Below are positions 6,671 to 9,084 of a stretch of 9,084 nucleotides of DNA, piece after piece; positions within the stretch are counted from its first letter, which is position 1, and the number at the start of each line of letters is the position of its first letter. Location of the stretch: NCBI GenBank assembly GCA_002311865.1, contig DBZV01000192.1:1-9084 (forward strand), read 5' to 3'. Source of the stretch: Dehalococcoidia bacterium UBA1151 (GTDB lineage: Bacteria > Chloroflexota > Dehalococcoidia > Lucifugimonadales > Lucifugimonadaceae). Both the position numbers and the translations under genes were made by a program. Below the pieces are notes generated by a model. That model saw nothing but the letters and a program-made list of their open reading frames with translations. It did no database searches and had not been told where the DNA came from.

Positions 6671-7293
6671 GCACAGAGTCCTCCTCTAACGCTGAACCAA
6701 CACCGCTGATCGTGGTGGTTTCAGGTCCCTCCGGCGTTGGCAAAGACACGCTCCTGGAGCGCATGGAAGAGACGCACTCTGATCTGAACTTCCACTTTGT
6801 CGTGACAGCCACAACCCGCCTCCCCAGAGAGGGCGAGCGGGATGGAATCAACCACCTTTTCCTGTCGCGGACCCAGTTTGAGATGCTGCTGGAAGATAAC
6901 CAGTTGCTGGAGCATGCCGAGATCTACGGAAACTACTACGGCGTGCCCAGACGGCAAGTCGCTCGCTCGCTTGAAGAGGGCAAGCACGTGATTCTGCGCG
7001 TTGACTACCAGGGTGCCGAACGCATCCGGGCGATAGTGCCGGAAGCCCTTTTCGTGTTCGTTATGCCACCAGACAAGGAGACTCTCAGGACGCGTCTGAT
7101 CGCGCGCGGCCAGGACACACCGAAGTCCATTGAGCGCAGGATGGCGTCTGCCGATCACGAAATGGAAGTTGGAATGACCTTCGACTACCAGATCACGAAT
7201 CGCGATGGTCAGCTTGATGAGCTTGTCGAGGAGCTGGTGCAGATCATCGAAACCGAGTCGCGGCGTGACCCACCACGCCAGATGGGCCTCTAG
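6667..7293 (+). CDS. gmk: Guanylate kinase
   Basis: This P-loop enzyme phosphorylates GMP to GDP with ATP. At 208 residues it has the normal bacterial length. The P-loop is SGPSGVGKDT (19-28), with K26 and an Asp after the lysine where most homologues have Ser. The GMP-binding region shows TATTRLPREGERDG (47-60), LLEHAEIYGNYYGVPR (around 80-95) and the VDYQGAERI segment (around 115-123, from the family's 'iDvqGa' motif). The lid and C-terminal part carry RLIARGQDTPKSIERRM (around 142-158) and FDYQITNRD (residues 174-182, matching the family's 'yDyvivNdd'). The GTG start forms a 4-base GTGA overlap with the aroA stop, so translation is probably coupled. A cytidylate kinase gene often follows aroA in other bacteria, but the GMP-site motifs here favour gmk. 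No Shine-Dalgarno sequence is visible, as expected for coupled re-initiation. Confidence 0.93.
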   Translation: MSTESSSNAEPTPLIVVVSGPSGVGKDTLLERMEETHSDLNFHFVVTATTRLPREGERDGINHLFLSRTQFEMLLEDNQLLEHAEIYGNYYGVPRRQVARSLEEGKHVILRVDYQGAERIRAIVPEALFVFVMPPDKETLRTRLIARGQDTPKSIERRMASADHEMEVGMTFDYQITNRDGQLDELVEELVQIIETESRRDPPRQMGL

Positions 7294-7315
7294 CCGCCAG
7301 GTATTTCCCCTGTTT

Positions 7316-7327
7316 GCGCATATGCGC
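7316..7327 (+). repeat. Perfect 12-base palindrome GCGCATATGCGC in the gmk/bicupin gap
   Basis: GCGCATATGCGC is self-complementary over all 12 bases and lies about 24 bases upstream of the candidate -10 of the bicupin gene, where an operator or activator site would be placed. A second, 8-base palindrome, ACGGCCGT, is at 7333-7340. A 12-base palindrome is expected by chance roughly twice in a sequence of this length, so position is the only support for a function. Confidence 0.25.
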
Positions 7328-7347
7328 CGCCCACGGCCGTTGCGCCC

Positions 7348-7356
7348 TGCTAATCT
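7348..7356 (+). promoter_or_regulatory. Possible extended -10 promoter for the bicupin/enoyl-CoA hydratase unit
   Basis: TGCTAATCT provides a TG extension and the -10-like hexamer TAATCT (7351-7356), 33 bases before the GTG at 7390. It closely resembles TGCTAAACT ahead of the PAC2 gene. Transcription would start near 7363, leaving a leader of about 27 bases. The flanking CCCC (7359-7362) and GGGG (7372-7375) could form a 4-bp hairpin at the start of that leader. No good -35 at normal spacing is visible. Confidence 0.3.
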
Positions 7357-7389
7357 TGCCCCTCTACGAATGGGGTTCAGCCGAACAGA

Positions 7390-8124
7390 GTGCAAGAGTT
7401 GGAAAAGTATCGCCACCTGAAACTGGAAACTGGAGCGATCCTCGCCAGAGATAAGACGATTCATCTGGAGGCGATTGAACTATCTCCAGGCGAGTCGACC
7501 GCGCCGAGACGCCATCCTGACTCTGACCTGGTAGTGCTGTTTTACGAAGGCCGAGGCACGGTGCGCACTGCCGACCGCACTTTCTCATTTGGCGGGCTCC
7601 GACAGGCGTACGCGCCAGCGGGTGTGACGTTTGAGATCACCAACACCGGGCCCACGCCGCTGAAGATGGCGTACGGTCTCTGTCCCAACGGCCCAACCGA
7701 GGTTGCCGAATCTCGCGATCCAAAGATTCAGTCCGGCGGATTTACCATGCGGGGGATCATGCAGGTCGACCGCTTTCCGGACTCCGGCTTGGTGCGCGGC
7801 GGCATGTTTTTCCTGGAGCCGGGGCAAGAGGCGGGCTATCACAGCCACGATGGTGCACCGGAGGTTTTCGTCTTTCTCCAGGGCCAGTGCGACGTGCCCA
7901 TAGAGGGTGAGATAGTTCATGTGGGCCCGGGAGATGTGGTGTGCGTTGCGGCTGAGATGAAGCATCGGCTCCTCAACACCGGAACAGACAGACTCGTTGT
8001 CTGGCTGACGGTTACCCCAAACGTGACGCCCAGCCACACGTTCTACGAGCAACAGCCGGACGGCCTGTACAAGCGAATTACACCTCGACTGGACGGCAAG
8101 CCGATCTTGCCGCCGTCACGATAA
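7390..8124 (+). CDS. Bicupin (two-cupin-domain) protein
   Basis: The 244-residue protein contains two cupin beta-barrels. The C-terminal one (about residues 138-210) has a near-complete metal site: H151, H153 and E158 in GYHSHDGAPEVFVFLQG, and H192 in GDVVCVAAEMKHRLLN. The N-terminal one (about 27-95) keeps the shape, with PRRHPDSDLVVLFYEGRG and a GGLRQAYAPAG turn. However, it has Arg and Leu where the first His and the Glu ligand are expected, so it has probably lost its metal. Bicupins include dioxygenases, isomerases, decarboxylases and non-enzymatic binding proteins; I cannot choose between them. GTG at 7390 is taken because an in-frame stop (7351-7353) lies upstream with no better start between. 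The enoyl-CoA hydratase gene follows within about 20 bases, suggesting joint expression and perhaps a shared degradation route. Confidence 0.82.
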   Translation: MQELEKYRHLKLETGAILARDKTIHLEAIELSPGESTAPRRHPDSDLVVLFYEGRGTVRTADRTFSFGGLRQAYAPAGVTFEITNTGPTPLKMAYGLCPNGPTEVAESRDPKIQSGGFTMRGIMQVDRFPDSGLVRGGMFFLEPGQEAGYHSHDGAPEVFVFLQGQCDVPIEGEIVHVGPGDVVCVAAEMKHRLLNTGTDRLVVWLTVTPNVTPSHTFYEQQPDGLYKRITPRLDGKPILPPSR

Positions 8125-8129
8125 CGATT

Positions 8130-8133
8130 GGAG
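8130..8133 (+). promoter_or_regulatory. Shine-Dalgarno-like GGAG deciding the enoyl-CoA hydratase start
   Basis: GGAG lies 12 bases before the GTG at 8146 and overlaps the alternative TTG at 8128. Its presence favours the GTG start, although the spacing is longer than ideal. It is one of very few ribosome-binding-like sites in the window. Confidence 0.35.
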
Positions 8134-8145
8134 ACCGGTAATACA

Positions 8146-8922
8146 GTGGATTTTGAGTTCATCAAGTACGAAAAGCGCGATCACATCGCCTACCTGACGA
8201 TCAACCGACCCGACTCTATGAACGCGCTTCATCCAGATGCCAGCAAAGAGATGGGGGTCGCGTTCGAGGACTACAAGGCCGACCCTGAAGCGTGGGTGGC
8301 GATCATCACGGGCGCCGGTGACAGGGCCTTCAGCGCCGGGTTCGACCTCAAGTACGCGGCGTCTCGATCTGATGAGGAACCGGCCGAGAATGTTCCGTTG
8401 GGACGGATCACCCGGGACTGGGAGTGCTGGAAACCCATCATCGCGGCGGTGAATGGCTTCGCGCTGGGCGGTGGCATGGAGCTGGCGTTGGCGTGCGACC
8501 TGATCATCGCTTCCGAGAACGCTGTATTTGGGCTACCGGAGATTCACCGCGGCTTCCCGCCGGGCGCGGGTGGTCCGCAACGACTCATGCGGCAGATTGG
8601 CTGGAAGCATGCAATGGGGGTTCTGCTCACCGGCCGGCACATAGACGCCGCGGAGGCAGAGAAACTGGGCTTCGTCAATGATGTGGTGCCGCATGCTGAT
8701 CTGATGGCCGCGGCCGAAAGATGGGCAGAACAGATCAAAAAAGGCGCGCCCCTCGCCATCCGGGGAGTAAAGCAGATGGCCTACGAGGGGATCCAGCTCA
8801 CCTACGACGAATCGATGGATCACAAATACTCCGAAAACGAGATCGTCCGCACCTCAGAGGACCGCAAGGAAGGTCCTCGCGCGTTCGTGGAGAAGCGGCC
8901 ACCGGTGTGGAAGGGGAGGTAA
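8146..8922 (+). CDS. Enoyl-CoA hydratase/isomerase (crotonase superfamily)
   Basis: With the GTG start the product is 258 residues, the usual size for a single-domain crotonase. It acts on acyl-CoA thioesters, typically hydrating trans-2-enoyl-CoA. The oxyanion-hole segments are present: ITGAGDRAFSAGFDLK (54-69) and AAVNGFALGGGMELALACD (100-118). Both catalytic acids of the classical hydratases are conserved: E112 in GGGMEL, equivalent to rat E144, and E132 in LPEIHRGFPPGAGG, equivalent to E164. That argues for hydratase rather than only isomerase or dehalogenase chemistry, but substrate and chain length are not readable. TTG at 8128 is an alternative start adding six residues; GTG 8146 is preferred because MDFEFIKYEKRDHIAYLTINRP is a standard family N-terminus and a GGAG precedes it. 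It lies 21 bases after the bicupin stop, so the two are probably cotranscribed. Confidence 0.92.
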   Translation: MDFEFIKYEKRDHIAYLTINRPDSMNALHPDASKEMGVAFEDYKADPEAWVAIITGAGDRAFSAGFDLKYAASRSDEEPAENVPLGRITRDWECWKPIIAAVNGFALGGGMELALACDLIIASENAVFGLPEIHRGFPPGAGGPQRLMRQIGWKHAMGVLLTGRHIDAAEAEKLGFVNDVVPHADLMAAAERWAEQIKKGAPLAIRGVKQMAYEGIQLTYDESMDHKYSENEIVRTSEDRKEGPRAFVEKRPPVWKGR

Positions 8923-9084
8923 ATAAAGGCAACCCATAGGGAAGAAGATTGGTTTTTATTTTCGCTCAGGCTGACTCTACTCAATGAATCGATTCTCATC
9001 TGGTCCATGAAAACTAAAAATACATCTGAACACTTTGGTCAATAAATAAAAAAGATGTCTACTCCAGTTTGCCGATCGAAGTTA
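8923..9084. other. AT-rich non-coding tail, no gene recognised
   Basis: From 8941 to 9084, 51 of 144 bases are G or C (about 35%), well below the coding part. A sampled 60-base stretch of aroA (5401-5460) has 33 G or C. Stop codons occur in all forward frames, and reverse frames give nothing convincing. A T-rich stretch (TTTTTATTTT, 8953-8962) follows the last gene, but the only possible stem before it (AACC/GGTT, 4 bp with a long loop) is too weak to call a terminator. The region could be an intergenic spacer or the edge of a different segment. Confidence 0.5.

Noticed and set aside
6667..7293. Cytidylate kinase (cmk), expected after aroA
   Set aside because: The TTRLPREGERDG and GNYYGVPR segments and the 208-residue length match guanylate kinase rather than cytidylate kinase.
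6721..7464. 247-residue reverse-strand open frame opposite gmk
   Set aside because: It is antisense to a well-supported gmk, runs into the bicupin gene, shows no recognisable domain, and is explained by the codon bias of the forward genes.
8930..8962. Intrinsic terminator after the enoyl-CoA hydratase gene
   Set aside because: There is a T-rich stretch, but the only stem (AACC/GGTT) is 4 bp with a long loop, too weak to call.
8820..9008. 62-residue reverse-strand open frame from the AT-rich tail into the enoyl-CoA hydratase gene
   Set aside because: Most of it is antisense to a conserved crotonase C-terminus, and no domain or start signal supports it.

Overview
The window is about 9.1 kb of densely coding, moderately GC-rich bacterial DNA with every recognisable gene on the + strand. 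Nine complete genes and one gene cut by the left edge cover nearly all of it. No rRNA, tRNA, CRISPR, transposase or phage gene is visible. The gene content, the many GTG/TTG starts, the scarcity of Shine-Dalgarno sequences, the bacterial PAC2 protein and the GKD-type guanylate kinase P-loop would fit a Chloroflexota (Dehalococcoidia/SAR202-like) genome. That placement is an inference from general resemblance; an actinobacterium-like lineage is not excluded.

Layout. (1) 1-801: the 3' part of a clan GH-A-like glycoside hydrolase with both catalytic glutamates. (2) 856-1686: a YprB-like DEDD/RNase H-fold exonuclease. (3) 1807-4271: a PAC2-family protein (TTG start), an overlapping unrecognised alpha/beta protein with a very acidic tail, and, after a gap rich in small hairpins, an M50 site-2-type membrane metalloprotease. 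(4) 4350-7293: a TyrA-family dehydrogenase, aroA (EPSP synthase) and gmk (guanylate kinase), joined by 4-base TTGA and GTGA stop/start overlaps. (5) 7390-8922: a bicupin protein followed closely by an enoyl-CoA hydratase/isomerase. (6) 8923-9084: an AT-rich stretch (about 35% GC from 8941 on) with no gene seen.

How the genes relate. aroA makes EPSP, the precursor of chorismate and the aromatic amino acids. The TyrA homologue just upstream would be expected to act later, towards tyrosine, but the prephenate-site histidines, the arginine and the serine of the family are all replaced, so its reaction is doubtful. gmk is coupled to this unit but belongs to purine metabolism. The bicupin and enoyl-CoA hydratase pair looks like a small catabolic or modification unit whose substrate cannot be read from the sequence. 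PAC2 and the acidic protein are translationally linked and probably work together.

The observation most worth following is the active-site-depleted TyrA homologue inside an otherwise orthodox aroA operon. The PAC2/acidic-tail pair comes next. I found no clear evidence of a wholly new defence or mobile system here.
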